Positions 45,956-55,393 are shown, counted from the first letter of the stretch. The stretch: 64,000 bases of DNA from Carnobacterium gallinarum DSM 4847 (GCF_000744375.1 NZ_JQLU01000005.1:186001-250000); one strand, 5' to 3'. Notes: generated by a model from the letters alone, not told the origin. Translations and numbers: made by a program.

Positions 45956-46441
45956 TTAATCTGTAATATCAGCGAATTGTGCATGAGCCACCTGGCTTAA
46001 TGCCCTTGGATCCAAAGCAATCTGCATACCACGTTTGCCTGCCGAAATAATCACTTCAGCTTGATCTTGCGCTTCGCTTGCAATGAAAGTAGGAAATTCT
46101 TTTTTCATTCCAATTGGCGAACATCCCCCACGAATATAACCCGTTGTTTTTTCTAAATCTTTCATAGGCAACATCTCGATTTTTTTATTGCCACTGACCT
46201 TTGCTAAGGCTTTTAAATTCAATTCATGAACACCGGATAAGCACGCTATCGTAATACCCGATTTATCGCCAACCGTCACCAAGGTTTTATAGAGATTTTC
46301 TCGCTTTATTCCAATCTTATCAGCCACTGAATTGGCATCCAAATGATCTTCACTCCATGGAAACTCATACACATGATAATCGATTTTAGCTTGATCCAAG
46401 ATCCGGCAAGCATTAGTTTTATGAATTTTTTTTGCTTTCAT
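45956..46441 (-). CDS. ybaK: Cys-tRNA(Pro)/Cys-tRNA(Cys) deacylase, YbaK family
   Basis: A 161-residue trans-editing protein that hydrolyses tRNA mischarged with cysteine. KTNACRILDQAKIDYHVYEF opens the fold; LYKTLVTVGD contains the conserved Lys used in catalysis, and YIRGGCSPIGMKKEFPTFI the glycine loop. Length and motifs match YbaK/EbsC. Monocistronic, divergent from lacD. Confidence 0.9.
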   Translation of the reverse strand: MKAKKIHKTNACRILDQAKIDYHVYEFPWSEDHLDANSVADKIGIKRENLYKTLVTVGDKSGITIACLSGVHELNLKALAKVSGNKKIEMLPMKDLEKTTGYIRGGCSPIGMKKEFPTFIASEAQDQAEVIISAGKRGMQIALDPRALSQVAHAQFADITD

Positions 46442-46600
46442 TACTAAACAACCCTTCTGAAAAATAGCTTTTATTTGCTAATAGTTTAACATAAGTCTCG
46501 TTCTTTTGCGAAGTCTATTTCTCAGCAGAAGGGCTATGATTTGAATTTTAAATCCCTTGGGGCTACAATCAAGTTATACTGATAGTTGGAGGGATTTTTC

Positions 46601-47644
46601 ATGACAAAGAAAAGAATTTCACGAGGCAAATTTGAAAAAATGCAACAGTTATCCAATCAAGATGGAGTCATTGCTGCTTTAGCAATTGATCAACGTGGTT
46701 CTATGAAAAAAATGATGGAAAGTGCAGTTGGTCCGGATACCTATAACATTGATATGGTTTATGAATTCAAAGGGTTAGTTTCACAAGAGTTGACTAAATA
46801 CGTTAGTGCTATTCTATTAGATGAAGAGCTTGGATTTAAAGGAATTCAAGATAAAAATCCACAAGCTGGTTTAATTTTGTCCTATGAAAAAACTGGCTAC
46901 GATGCCAATACTCCCGGTCGTTTACCTGAATTATTACCTGATATGTCCGCTCAACGTTTAATTGCCAAAGGGGCAGATGCGGCAAAGGTTTTAGTTTATT
47001 TTAATCCTGATGAAGCTGATGAGATTATACAAAAGAAACTGGGATTTTTAGAGCGTCTTGGTGATGAAGCTCGAGCTGCTGATATTCCTGTCTTTGTTGA
47101 ACCCATTGTTTATGATGATAAAATCACTGATGATCACAGTCCTGAATTTGCTAAAATTAAACCTAAAAAAGTAATTGATACAATTAAAGAATTGACTAAA
47201 GACAAATACCATATTGATGTGTTAAAAGTTGAAGTGCCAGTACTCTTTAAATATGTGGAAGGTTACACTGAAAATGACGATTCTCATGTTTATACACAAG
47301 AAGAAGCTTTGAGTTATTTTAAAGAAGCCAGCGATGCTGCAACTCGTCCCTTCATCTATCTAAGTGCTGGCGTTCCAACTAAAACTTTCCAAGAAGAATT
47401 ACGTTTTGCCAAACTTGCTGGTGCTACTTATAGCGGGATTCTTGGTGGACGTGCTACTTGGTTTGAAGGTGTGGCCGCCTATGCAGAAAATGGCAAAGAA
47501 GGCTTAGTAAAATGGCTTGATACAACTGGTAAAGCCAATGTTGAAACCTTGAATACAATTTTAAAAGATGGTGCTGTTCCTTGGTATGATGCTTATGGCG
47601 GTTTAGAGAATATTGAAGTCTTTGATTTAAATCTAGCTGATTAA
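46601..47644 (+). CDS. lacD: Tagatose 1,6-bisphosphate aldolase
   Basis: A class I-like (LacD) aldolase splitting tagatose-1,6-bisphosphate to DHAP and glyceraldehyde-3-P, 347 residues from the ATG at 46601. Conserved segments AALAIDQRGSMKKM, ILLDEELG, DVLKVEVPVLF (Schiff-base-region Lys) and YSGILGGRATW are present. The ribosome site is GGAGGG. It is monocistronic: lacA/B/C and the lac PTS are not beside it, so it may serve broader sugar phosphate metabolism, or regulation as with LacD.1 of S. pyogenes (established there; not shown here). Confidence 0.92.
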   Translation: MTKKRISRGKFEKMQQLSNQDGVIAALAIDQRGSMKKMMESAVGPDTYNIDMVYEFKGLVSQELTKYVSAILLDEELGFKGIQDKNPQAGLILSYEKTGYDANTPGRLPELLPDMSAQRLIAKGADAAKVLVYFNPDEADEIIQKKLGFLERLGDEARAADIPVFVEPIVYDDKITDDHSPEFAKIKPKKVIDTIKELTKDKYHIDVLKVEVPVLFKYVEGYTENDDSHVYTQEEALSYFKEASDAATRPFIYLSAGVPTKTFQEELRFAKLAGATYSGILGGRATWFEGVAAYAENGKEGLVKWLDTTGKANVETLNTILKDGAVPWYDAYGGLENIEVFDLNLAD

Positions 47645-47652
47645 TAAACAGA

Positions 47653-47698
47653 AAAGTGAGTGGGACAAAACTAAAAATAGTTTTGTCCCACTCACTTT
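47653..47698. repeat. GTGGGACA hairpin repeat, perfect copy (bidirectional terminator)
   Basis: Perfect 21-base arms at 47653-47673 and 47678-47698 with a four-base AAAA loop; core GAGTGGGACAAAAC. It sits between convergent lacD and the GGDEF gene. Related copies: 51992-52038 and, degenerate, 18277-18403. Confidence 0.8.
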
Positions 47699-47731
47699 CT
47701 TTACATAAATGACAGTAAAAAAACACCTCAT

Positions 47732-48829
47732 TTATTTACCAGTCAAATACTCTTCACCTAAATGAACTTGATTCCGTCCTGAATTCTTAGCTTGATACAA
47801 AGCTTTATCTGCATCTTCAATAATCTCTGAGTAGTCTTTTCCAGTTCCACTTTTTATAGAAACACCAATTGACGTTGTAATCTCAACAACATCATCCTCA
47901 GCAATAATAAATGAATACTCAGAAATAAGCTGACGCATAATTTCTGCTATGTCGCATGCTTCAACCAAGCCGACATTCTTAAGCAAAACAATAAATTCTT
48001 CTCCACCATAACGAAAACTCATATTTTTTTGTTCAAACGCAGATTTAATTATTTTAGAGAATTGTTTTAACACTTGATCTCCTGCTAAATGCCCATATTG
48101 ATCATTGATTAACTTAAAATGATCAATATCTAACATTAAAATGCAATAATTTTTATTTTTAGAATCTAAGTTTTTCAGTGTTGTCACTAAGTAATTTCGA
48201 TTGTATAAGCCTGTTAGAAAGTCTTTTTTCGTTTCTTCGATTAACTGTATATGACTCAAAAAATAAATTCGCTGTTGATTCACAAAATAATAACAAATGA
48301 TGGAAGATAAATAACAAAACGTTTCAAATAAAAAAATATCTGGTGATTTCCAAGTATCTGGATAATAAAAACTTAGCATAAAGATGGAATAAACAATCAT
48401 AATCAACAAATGCAGTGAAAATCGTTTAGGAGAGTTATTTTTCCATCCTTTTACTAAAAGCATAAACACAATTAAAACGGAATAATACAATATATTAAGC
48501 CATTCAAAAGTCCAGTTAGGAGTAGTCAATGCATCGAAAAGATACATAACTGAAAAACTAGTAAGTCCACTTAATGGGCCAGCAATGTAAAAACAAATAA
48601 AAATTGGAATAAAACTATAAGTTAAACTACTTTCCCCAATAACAATAGCTGTATACATTAATAGCTCTGCTACTAGCCCAAAAACGACCCCAAATAATAC
48701 TCGCTTCCACCAAACTGAAGAAACGGACAACAAACTATTTCCATCAACTAAATAAAAAGTTAGCGAAAGCAAAAAGTAAATCACGCTAATATTTTCGATT
48801 GATCGAATAACCAACTCACCAATATTCAT
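47732..48829 (-). CDS. Membrane-anchored GGDEF diguanylate cyclase
   Basis: A 365-residue protein: five to six membrane segments (about 10-190), resembling a 5TM-LYT-type sensor, then a GGDEF domain (about 198-360). The active-site motif is GGEEF (275-279), with LTGLYNR at 206-212, so synthesis of cyclic di-GMP is expected. The RxxD inhibitory site that would normally precede GGEEF by five residues is absent (EQKN there), so product inhibition through it is unlikely. No EAL/HD-GYP gene is in the window. Ligand of the sensor unknown. Confidence 0.9.
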   Translation of the reverse strand: MNIGELVIRSIENISVIYFLLSLTFYLVDGNSLLSVSSVWWKRVLFGVVFGLVAELLMYTAIVIGESSLTYSFIPIFICFYIAGPLSGLTSFSVMYLFDALTTPNWTFEWLNILYYSVLIVFMLLVKGWKNNSPKRFSLHLLIMIVYSIFMLSFYYPDTWKSPDIFLFETFCYLSSIICYYFVNQQRIYFLSHIQLIEETKKDFLTGLYNRNYLVTTLKNLDSKNKNYCILMLDIDHFKLINDQYGHLAGDQVLKQFSKIIKSAFEQKNMSFRYGGEEFIVLLKNVGLVEACDIAEIMRQLISEYSFIIAEDDVVEITTSIGVSIKSGTGKDYSEIIEDADKALYQAKNSGRNQVHLGEEYLTGK

Positions 48830-48874
48830 ATTTACTCTCCCCCTATCGCTTAGATAACTTTTAAAAACTAAGCT

Positions 48875-50053
48875 CTATTTTTTACGTAAAATCCAGACCT
48901 TTAAATAACTACCTTCTGGAAATTGTGGGTTTAATTTAAAATCACTAGGCAATTGATAGCTCTCCAGCCATTCAAACTGACTATTTTGATTCACAAAAGC
49001 CTTTTTAATCATACCTTCAAATTTTTCCATTGTAACATTGGCAGCATTTGTTGAAGCAACAATCACGCCATTTGGATTAGTAATCGCAATAACTTCTTCT
49101 AATAGTTGACTATAATCTTTCGCCACACTAAATGTTTTTTTCTTTGAGCGAGCAAAACTTGGCGGATCAACTACAATCGTATCAAATGAAAGCTCTTTGC
49201 GGGCAGCGTATTTGAAATAATCGAAAACATCCATCACGATGATTTTCTGTGTTGCTGGATCAATACCATTTACAGAGAATTGTTCTTGAGTTTTAGGCAA
49301 GCTCCGATTGGCCAAATCAACGCTAGTCGTTTCAAGTGCGCCACCCATAGCAGCTGCTACTGAAAATGCGCCTGTATAGCTAAACGTATTCAGAATTGTT
49401 TTTCCAACTGAGTATTTTTCCCGAATTGCTTCGCGGACTTCACGTTGATCTAAGAAGATCCCTGTCATTAGACCATCATCTAAATAAGTTGCATACTGAA
49501 TCCCATTCTCCACAACTATCAAAGGTTCTGGTGCTGTTTCCCCAAATATATGGCTATCATAAGTTGCCCCTTTTGTATCATAACGGAATTTTTGATAAAT
49601 CCCTTTTCTAGATGGAACAGCTTTTTTGAAAGCTTCTAGGATCATTTTTTGATGTTGATAAATCCCAACACTATACCAAGAAAAAACGTAATAATCAGCA
49701 TAATAATCAATTGTTAATCCGCCTAATCCGTCTCCTTCTCCATTAAAAAAGCGATAAGCTGTTGTCTCATCATCAGCCTTTAAGGCAGCTCGATTTGCTT
49801 CAGCTTCATGGAAAAGACCTTCATAAAATTTTTGATTAATGGGTTGATTTGGAAGTATAGATAGAACCCAACCGTCCCCTTTATTTTGTGTCGCTAAATA
49901 GCCATGAGCTACAAATTTTTGTTGTGAATCAATTAATTCAACAAGCGTTCCTTCAGCAACTTTAGGTTCTTTTACAAAATCTCCTTTTACTAATAATGGA
50001 TAACCACTACGAATTCTACCTGTTGCTTGCTTTTTTAACATCATTTTTTCCAT
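48875..50053 (-). CDS. Class I SAM-dependent rRNA methyltransferase (RlmI-type)
   Basis: A 392-residue protein: N-terminal PUA domain (about 1-75), linker, and a Rossmann methyltransferase domain (about 190-390). LDDGLMTGIFLDQREVR and NTFSYTGAFSVAAAMGG are SAM-binding segments, VVDPPSFARSKK is motif IV. It matches RlmI/YwbD-type enzymes that make m5C in 23S rRNA; the exact target base is inferred from family. AAAGGAG lies eleven bases before the ATG. Likely co-transcribed with or close to the MFS gene (27-base gap). Confidence 0.88.
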   Translation of the reverse strand: MEKMMLKKQATGRIRSGYPLLVKGDFVKEPKVAEGTLVELIDSQQKFVAHGYLATQNKGDGWVLSILPNQPINQKFYEGLFHEAEANRAALKADDETTAYRFFNGEGDGLGGLTIDYYADYYVFSWYSVGIYQHQKMILEAFKKAVPSRKGIYQKFRYDTKGATYDSHIFGETAPEPLIVVENGIQYATYLDDGLMTGIFLDQREVREAIREKYSVGKTILNTFSYTGAFSVAAAMGGALETTSVDLANRSLPKTQEQFSVNGIDPATQKIIVMDVFDYFKYAARKELSFDTIVVDPPSFARSKKKTFSVAKDYSQLLEEVIAITNPNGVIVASTNAANVTMEKFEGMIKKAFVNQNSQFEWLESYQLPSDFKLNPQFPEGSYLKVWILRKK

Positions 50054-50080
50054 TTTATAAAAAACTCCTTTGATTGTCTA

Positions 50081-51289
50081 TTAAGATGTAGGCTTTTGCT
50101 TTTTGATACTTTTTGTATTTCGTTGAACTAAGAATAGATTCATCACAATAAACAGCGGCGTAATCAGAAATACACTACTAAAACCAAAACTAGCGGATAC
50201 CATTGAACCGACTAGTGGACCCATTACATTTCCCATTGCCTGAAAAGACTGATTATAACTAAAAACACGCCCTGCCACAACATGTGGGCTATTTTTGGTT
50301 AAAATTGCTTGAACTGCTGGAATCAACGCGGCATCGGAAATACCTAATAAAAAGCGTAAAACCGCCAGTTGCCAGACTTGTGTTACGAAAGCCATCGGAA
50401 TCAAAATAATAATTGAAAAAACTAAACCAGCTTTTAAAACACGTTCACTCCCAATTCGATCTCCTAATGCCCCTAATCTTGGTGCTGCAATCAAGGTAGC
50501 TATTCCAGGTACCGAGGCGACAATCCCACTAATAAAAGCAATATTACCAGAATTTCCAGCTAATTGCTTCACATATAAACTAAGTATTGGGCTGATGGAA
50601 TTGGAGGCGACTTGAATCATCATCGTGGTCACAAACATTCCAACAATCACGCGAGGGTTTTTAAGCTGATGCAAAACATCTTTCCCACTAAGTTCTTCAC
50701 TTTTTAAAATCGGAACAAATTCTTCTTTTACAAAAAATAAACAGAGTAAGAAGACTAAGAATAATAACAGTCCGGTAATAAAGAAGGTGACTCGAAAACC
50801 AAAAAATCCAGCAATCGTACCACCTGCCAAGGGACCTAATAAGGTTCCTGTAACACTTCCTGTTGTTAACGTTCCAAGTGTGGCACCACTTTTTTCACGA
50901 GGAACTTGAGTCGCAATTAGTGCTGTTGCATTGGAAATAAAACCAGCAAAAACACCTTGCAGTAAGCGCAAAGCAATTAATTGATACACATTTTGCACAA
51001 TACCCATTAATCCAAGTACAATTGCCATCCCTAATGCAGTTCGTAAAAGCATGAGCTTTCGTCCTTGTCGATCAGCTAATTTCCCCCAAAAAGGTGACAC
51101 AATCGCTGTGACTAAAAAGGTTGAACTAAAAGTAATGCCGCTCCAAAGACTCAATTGCTTTTGTGTAAAATCGCCTAAGGTATTAATGTAAAGTGCCATA
51201 AATGGCATAACTAAACTAAATCCCATACCTGCTAAAAAACAGCCAAACCATAAAATCTTTAAATTCGTTTGCCAAATTGATTTATTCAC
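50081..51289 (-). CDS. MFS drug/metabolite exporter
   Basis: A 402-residue major facilitator protein with twelve membrane segments. Motif A between helices two and three is present (GKLADRQGRKLMLL), and motif C-like glycine-rich helix five (LGTLTTGSVTGTLLGPLAGG) is typical of drug:H+ antiporters such as MdtG/TetA-type. Exporting of toxic compounds is likely; substrate unknown. Just upstream of the methyltransferase on the same strand. Confidence 0.88.
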   Translation of the reverse strand: MNKSIWQTNLKILWFGCFLAGMGFSLVMPFMALYINTLGDFTQKQLSLWSGITFSSTFLVTAIVSPFWGKLADRQGRKLMLLRTALGMAIVLGLMGIVQNVYQLIALRLLQGVFAGFISNATALIATQVPREKSGATLGTLTTGSVTGTLLGPLAGGTIAGFFGFRVTFFITGLLLFLVFLLCLFFVKEEFVPILKSEELSGKDVLHQLKNPRVIVGMFVTTMMIQVASNSISPILSLYVKQLAGNSGNIAFISGIVASVPGIATLIAAPRLGALGDRIGSERVLKAGLVFSIIILIPMAFVTQVWQLAVLRFLLGISDAALIPAVQAILTKNSPHVVAGRVFSYNQSFQAMGNVMGPLVGSMVSASFGFSSVFLITPLFIVMNLFLVQRNTKSIKKQKPTS

Positions 51290-52047
51290 GTGCTGTCCAC
51301 CACTTTTCTGAATTCTTCATCTACTATTATAGCACAGCTTTTTTCAGCTAAAAGCTTAGTTTGCTTGACAGGCTATTTAAAATAGGAAAGCACTTACACT
51401 TCAACTAACTTTATTCGTCCTTTAGTTTACATTCATAGCTAGATAGTGTTCAGTAAAAAACCTGTTAAAATTTAGAATTTTTAACAGTCTAAATCATTTT
51501 GGTGGACTTATTTCCAAACTAGTTAAAGGATTTTGCGCCCCATTTCATATTCAACCAAGGACTTGCATTATTGGTTAAAAGCCAGTTCAATCTCAATTAG
51601 ATCAACTTTCTACCTAATTTAGAGCAAATTAAAGCTATTCTTAAGGGACAAACATAGGCACTCATTTTCTTTTCTAATGAAATAGGGGCTTCTTTTATAT
51701 CTTGGTACATTTTTTAGCTCTTCCTGTTCTTCTTTTCTTTCTTTAGTAAATTTGAATACTCACGCCATCTGAATCGCTTCCTTTTTACCTTTCTATTCTT
51801 ACGATAAACTAAGCTATGATGACTAAATCCCCAACTCTATGTAGCATAACTATAACTATTTTCAGATTACTATCTCCTGATTAATCTCTATTAAAATAAC
51901 CTATACTTCCCCCTCTTCCTTCTCAAGATTAATTTTTTGAATAAATAGGAATTATAAATAGAGACTACATTTTACCAAACTATATGCAGATAAAGTGAGT
52001 AGAACAAAACTAAATAAATCGTTTTGTCCCACTCACTTCAGATTCAA
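51290..52047. other. 758-base interval without an intact gene; decayed coding traces
   Basis: No gene with start and ribosome site is present. Two traces look like old coding sequence. Plus strand about 51520-51656 reads DFAPHFIFNQGLALLVKSQ and FLPNLEQIKAILKGQT with one TAG between (a C-to-T change of CAG would explain it). Minus strand about 51620-51830 has SLVYRKNRKVKRKRFRWREYS, then, after a frame change, KEEQEELKNVPRYKRSPYF. A CTGTTAAAA/TTTTTAACAG hairpin is at about 51461-51487. The GTGGGACA repeat ends the interval. Confidence 0.4.
51992..52038. repeat. GTGGGACA hairpin repeat, second copy (terminator of the PTS operon)
   Basis: AAAGTGAGTAGAACAAAAC (51992-52010) opposite GTTTTGTCCCACTCACTT (52021-52038). 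The two differences from the 47653 copy become G-U pairs in the minus-strand RNA, so the hairpin still folds for the malY-end of the operon. Confidence 0.7.
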
Positions 52048-53226
52048 TTAACTTAGCGCTATTTTTAACCTTGTGATGCCTTCTTGGATTTTATTATGAG
52101 ATGCGCCAATATTCATTCGCAAATAATTAGTACCAGCTACACCATAGGTATCGCCCCGCATTAAAGCAACTTTTCCACGATTCACTAATTTTTTTTGTAA
52201 TTGATCCATTGAAATCCCTAGATCCGCAACATGAATCCAAGCTAAATATGAAGCTTCTGGAATAGTAAATTTGATTCCAGCGATCTGATTTAATTCTTTT
52301 TCTAGATACAAAAACTCTTGATCCATATGTTGGCAAAGTTGATTGACCCACTGCTCTTCCCTATTGTAACATTCCATATGTGCCAATAATCCTAGATAAG
52401 ATGCGGAAGATAAACCATTTTCTGCCTTTAATTTGCCTAAAAAAGCTTCACGTAATTGAAAATCTGGAATAACACAATATGAAAAAATTAAGCTAGGCGT
52501 ATTAAAAGTTTTTGAAGAAGAAGAGACCAGCGCCAAGCGATTTCCTAGTAGCTTTTGAAACATCGTAATTGGTAAATGCCTTTGACCAGCTCGCAAAATA
52601 TCCATATGAATCTCATCACTAATGACAAATAATTCATATTTATGACAAAGTGCCATTAACTTTTCCAACTCCCACTGTCGCCAAACGCGACCTGTTGGAT
52701 TATGAGGACTACATAATAGAAATACTTTAGCCTGTGTCTGTTTTATTTGCTTCTCAACATCTTGGAAATCGATTTCAAAATACCCCGCTTCATTGGGAAC
52801 TAAATCTGATCCAATCAATTGGCGCTGATTCGCTGTAACTGTCTGAATAAATGCATCATAACAAGGCATTAAAGTAAGAACTGTATCTTTTGGTTGACTC
52901 ACTAATTCAAGAATTTTGGCAATACTGAATAAAACACTGGGACTGTAAACTAACCAATCTGGCTCAAGAGTTGCTGCAAATCGCTTTTCAAACCAATTCA
53001 CCGTGCTATCCTTAAAATCAGCATGATTCCAACGGGTATAACCAAATACACCTTTTTTTACTGCATCTTCTAAGACCAACAACGTTCCATCAGGGACTTT
53101 AAAATCCGTATCTGAGATTGTGAACGGTAGTAAATTTTTTTCACCAAAACGGTCTTGAACATAGTCCCACTGAGTGGAATAGGTATTACTACGAGAAATA
53201 ACTTGATTAAAATCAGCGTTAGTCAA
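52048..53226 (-). CDS. MalY/PatB family PLP-dependent C-S lyase
   Basis: A 392-residue aminotransferase-fold enzyme. The PLP lysine is Lys239 in SSSSKTFN; LLCSPHNPTGRVW and VISDEIHMDI are standard family motifs. MalY/PatB enzymes perform beta-elimination on cystathionine or cysteine conjugates, releasing a thiol, pyruvate and ammonia. The start is a TTG at 53226: AGGAGG, embedded in the last codons of the M42 gene, lies eight bases upstream, and the two genes overlap by eight bases. Last gene of the PTS-peptidase operon, so it probably acts on the same imported compound (inference). Confidence 0.88.
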   Translation of the reverse strand: MTNADFNQVISRSNTYSTQWDYVQDRFGEKNLLPFTISDTDFKVPDGTLLVLEDAVKKGVFGYTRWNHADFKDSTVNWFEKRFAATLEPDWLVYSPSVLFSIAKILELVSQPKDTVLTLMPCYDAFIQTVTANQRQLIGSDLVPNEAGYFEIDFQDVEKQIKQTQAKVFLLCSPHNPTGRVWRQWELEKLMALCHKYELFVISDEIHMDILRAGQRHLPITMFQKLLGNRLALVSSSSKTFNTPSLIFSYCVIPDFQLREAFLGKLKAENGLSSASYLGLLAHMECYNREEQWVNQLCQHMDQEFLYLEKELNQIAGIKFTIPEASYLAWIHVADLGISMDQLQKKLVNRGKVALMRGDTYGVAGTNYLRMNIGASHNKIQEGITRLKIALS

Positions 53227-54289
53227 TCGCCAGACCTCCTTCTTGATCGATTGTTTGAATAAATTTCACCAATAATGCTACACAATTTTTAACATCCTCT
53301 AACTGAATAATCGATGCACCACTGTGACAATAACGAACGCCTAAGCTAATCACAATTGTTGGAATACTCCCGCCAGTCAACTGAACAGAACCAGCATCTG
53401 TTCCACCCCCTGATAATTGATCATATTGATAGGGAATCTGATGTATTTCAGCAACTTCAACCATTTTATCTACTAAATGTAGGTCTGCCAAGGCCGTTTT
53501 ATCATAAAGTACAATCCCCGGACCTTTTCCTAATTCACGATTTCGGTAGCGATCTGCTTGAGGTGTATCTTTGGCCGTTGCAACATCTAACACAATCGCC
53601 ACATCAGGCAATACTTTTTTTGCGGCAATTTTAGAACCTCTAGTTCCAACTTCCTCTTGCACCGAGCCAACGCCAACTACATTAAATTCTGTTAAAGAGA
53701 GCCGGCTCATTTCATTTAATACCTCAGCCATTATGCCACAGCCTACTCGGTCGTCCCATGCTTTGCCTAATAAATAATTCTCATCTGCCATCGCAATCGA
53801 TTCCGTATAAGGAGTAATCATGTCCCCAGGCAATATTCCTAAATCGGATACTGCTTTTCGGCTACTGACACCAAGATCAATATACATGTCCGTTGGCGCG
53901 ATGACTTTTTCAGGAGCGTGATTTTTAGATGGAGTCGTTCCAATCACACCACGATATTTTAGTTTATTCTTTCGAGCTGTCACCGTTACTAGTTGCCCTA
54001 ATAAAACATGTCCCCACCAACCACCTAAAGGTTGAAAATAGATAAACCCCTCTTCCGTGATATGCTTGACTAAGAAGCCGACTTCATCTGTATGAGCCAT
54101 TAACATGACTTTTTTAGTCTGAGGCAAATCCGTTGTAACATAGAAATTACCAAAGCCATCGACTTCTTGCTTTAAAGCGTCATTTTTATTAAAAAAATTA
54201 GCTAAAACATCTCGAACTTCTTGTTCTCTACCTGCCACACCATCTGCCATCGACAAGGCTTGATAAAACTCACGAGTTTTTCTTTTCAT
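53219..54289 (-). CDS. M42 family metallo-aminopeptidase (FrvX/YpdE/SgcX type)
   Basis: A 356-residue dinuclear zinc/cobalt aminopeptidase. All metal ligands of the family are visible: MAHTDEVGF (His), KAWDDRVG (Asp), VQEEVGTRG (Glu-Glu), VLDVATAKDTP (Asp) and YCHSGAS (His). Older annotations call such proteins cellulase M or endoglucanase; the fold and ligands indicate a peptidase. E. coli FrvX, SgcX and YpdE sit in PTS operons in the same way. ATG directly follows the stop of the M24 gene. Confidence 0.92.
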   Translation of the reverse strand: MKRKTREFYQALSMADGVAGREQEVRDVLANFFNKNDALKQEVDGFGNFYVTTDLPQTKKVMLMAHTDEVGFLVKHITEEGFIYFQPLGGWWGHVLLGQLVTVTARKNKLKYRGVIGTTPSKNHAPEKVIAPTDMYIDLGVSSRKAVSDLGILPGDMITPYTESIAMADENYLLGKAWDDRVGCGIMAEVLNEMSRLSLTEFNVVGVGSVQEEVGTRGSKIAAKKVLPDVAIVLDVATAKDTPQADRYRNRELGKGPGIVLYDKTALADLHLVDKMVEVAEIHQIPYQYDQLSGGGTDAGSVQLTGGSIPTIVISLGVRYCHSGASIIQLEDVKNCVALLVKFIQTIDQEGGLAID

Positions 54290-55357
54290 TTATAACTCAA
54301 TCCATTCTCTTGTTGATTTTGTTAAACTTGTCGCTATTCCGTTTGGTTGAAGCCAGATATCATCTTCAATCCGTACGCCACCTTTTTCAGGTAAATAAAT
54401 CCCCGGTTCAATTGTAAATACCATTTGAGGTTGCAACGGTAAGTTTGTTGTTTGATTAAGAGCTGGAAATTCATGGCAGCTTAAGCCAATTCCATGACCT
54501 GTCCCATGACCAAAGTAAGCACCATAACCTGCTTCATGGATAAACTCACGGCACACGGCATCCACTTCTTGACATGTTTTACCAATCTCAACGGCAGCCA
54601 ACCCTTTTTCACCTGCAGCATTAACAATTTGATAGATCTGTTTCAGTTCAGAATCTACCGCTCCAAGGGCAATCGTACGAGTCATATCAGAGTAATAATT
54701 TTGATAAATGACCCCAAAATCTAACGTAATCAACTCGTTTTTTTGGATTACTTTTTCGCTCGCATGTCCATGTGGCAACGCCGAGCGCCAGCCAGAAGCA
54801 ACAATCGTTTCAAATGCACTTCCAGTAGCTCCTAACTCCCTTAAATAAGAATCAATTTTTGCAGCTGTCGCTTGTTCGGTCATTCCTGGTTCGACTATCT
54901 TTAAAAAATAGGAAAAAACTTCATCTGTTAGTGCAGCAGCTTGTTGCATTATTTTTATCTCATTTGGTTCCTTAATCATTCGTAACGCTTCAACTAAATG
55001 TTCCGTTTCTTGAAGTCTGACGCCACCATTGAGCAATTGAAAATAATCTTTTGTAATCAGATACTCCGCTTCATAACCAACTTGTTTTAACTTTAATTGT
55101 TGAACCAACTCGACAGTCCTCTGATACATCTGACCTTTATGATCCACTACTTCAAAATCTGGTGCTTGCTCTTTTAATTGTTGAAAATAACGAAAATCAG
55201 TAATAATATACGCTTTAGTTTGGGTAATTAAAAACACTGCTGAACTCCCAGTAAAATTAGACAAATAAATTCGATTGGTCTTATCTGATACTAGAAAACC
55301 ATCTAAGTCCTGTTCTTTCATCCTTTTCCGTAATTCCGTTAACCGTTTCATTTCCAT
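54290..55357 (-). CDS. M24 family Xaa-Pro aminopeptidase-like protein
   Basis: A 355-residue pita-bread-fold peptidase: N-terminal creatinase-like domain (about 1-125) and catalytic domain (about 130-355). Five metal ligands are present: Asp in LDFGVIYQNYYSDM (two), His in HGTGHGIGLSCHE, Glu in TIEPGIYL and Glu in VRIEDD. E. coli YpdF, in a PTS operon with the M42 peptidase YpdE, is a close functional parallel. It would trim N-terminal residues, often before proline. Co-operonic with IIC upstream (36-base gap) and M42 downstream. Confidence 0.91.
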   Translation of the reverse strand: MEMKRLTELRKRMKEQDLDGFLVSDKTNRIYLSNFTGSSAVFLITQTKAYIITDFRYFQQLKEQAPDFEVVDHKGQMYQRTVELVQQLKLKQVGYEAEYLITKDYFQLLNGGVRLQETEHLVEALRMIKEPNEIKIMQQAAALTDEVFSYFLKIVEPGMTEQATAAKIDSYLRELGATGSAFETIVASGWRSALPHGHASEKVIQKNELITLDFGVIYQNYYSDMTRTIALGAVDSELKQIYQIVNAAGEKGLAAVEIGKTCQEVDAVCREFIHEAGYGAYFGHGTGHGIGLSCHEFPALNQTTNLPLQPQMVFTIEPGIYLPEKGGVRIEDDIWLQPNGIATSLTKSTREWIEL

Positions 55358-55393
55358 AAAATTAACCAGCTTTCATTTAGTCTTCCTAAAAAA

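Noticed and set aside
53219-54289. Cellulase/endoglucanase M annotation
   Set aside because: Metal-ligand pattern and neighbours show an M42 aminopeptidase; the cellulase label is historical.
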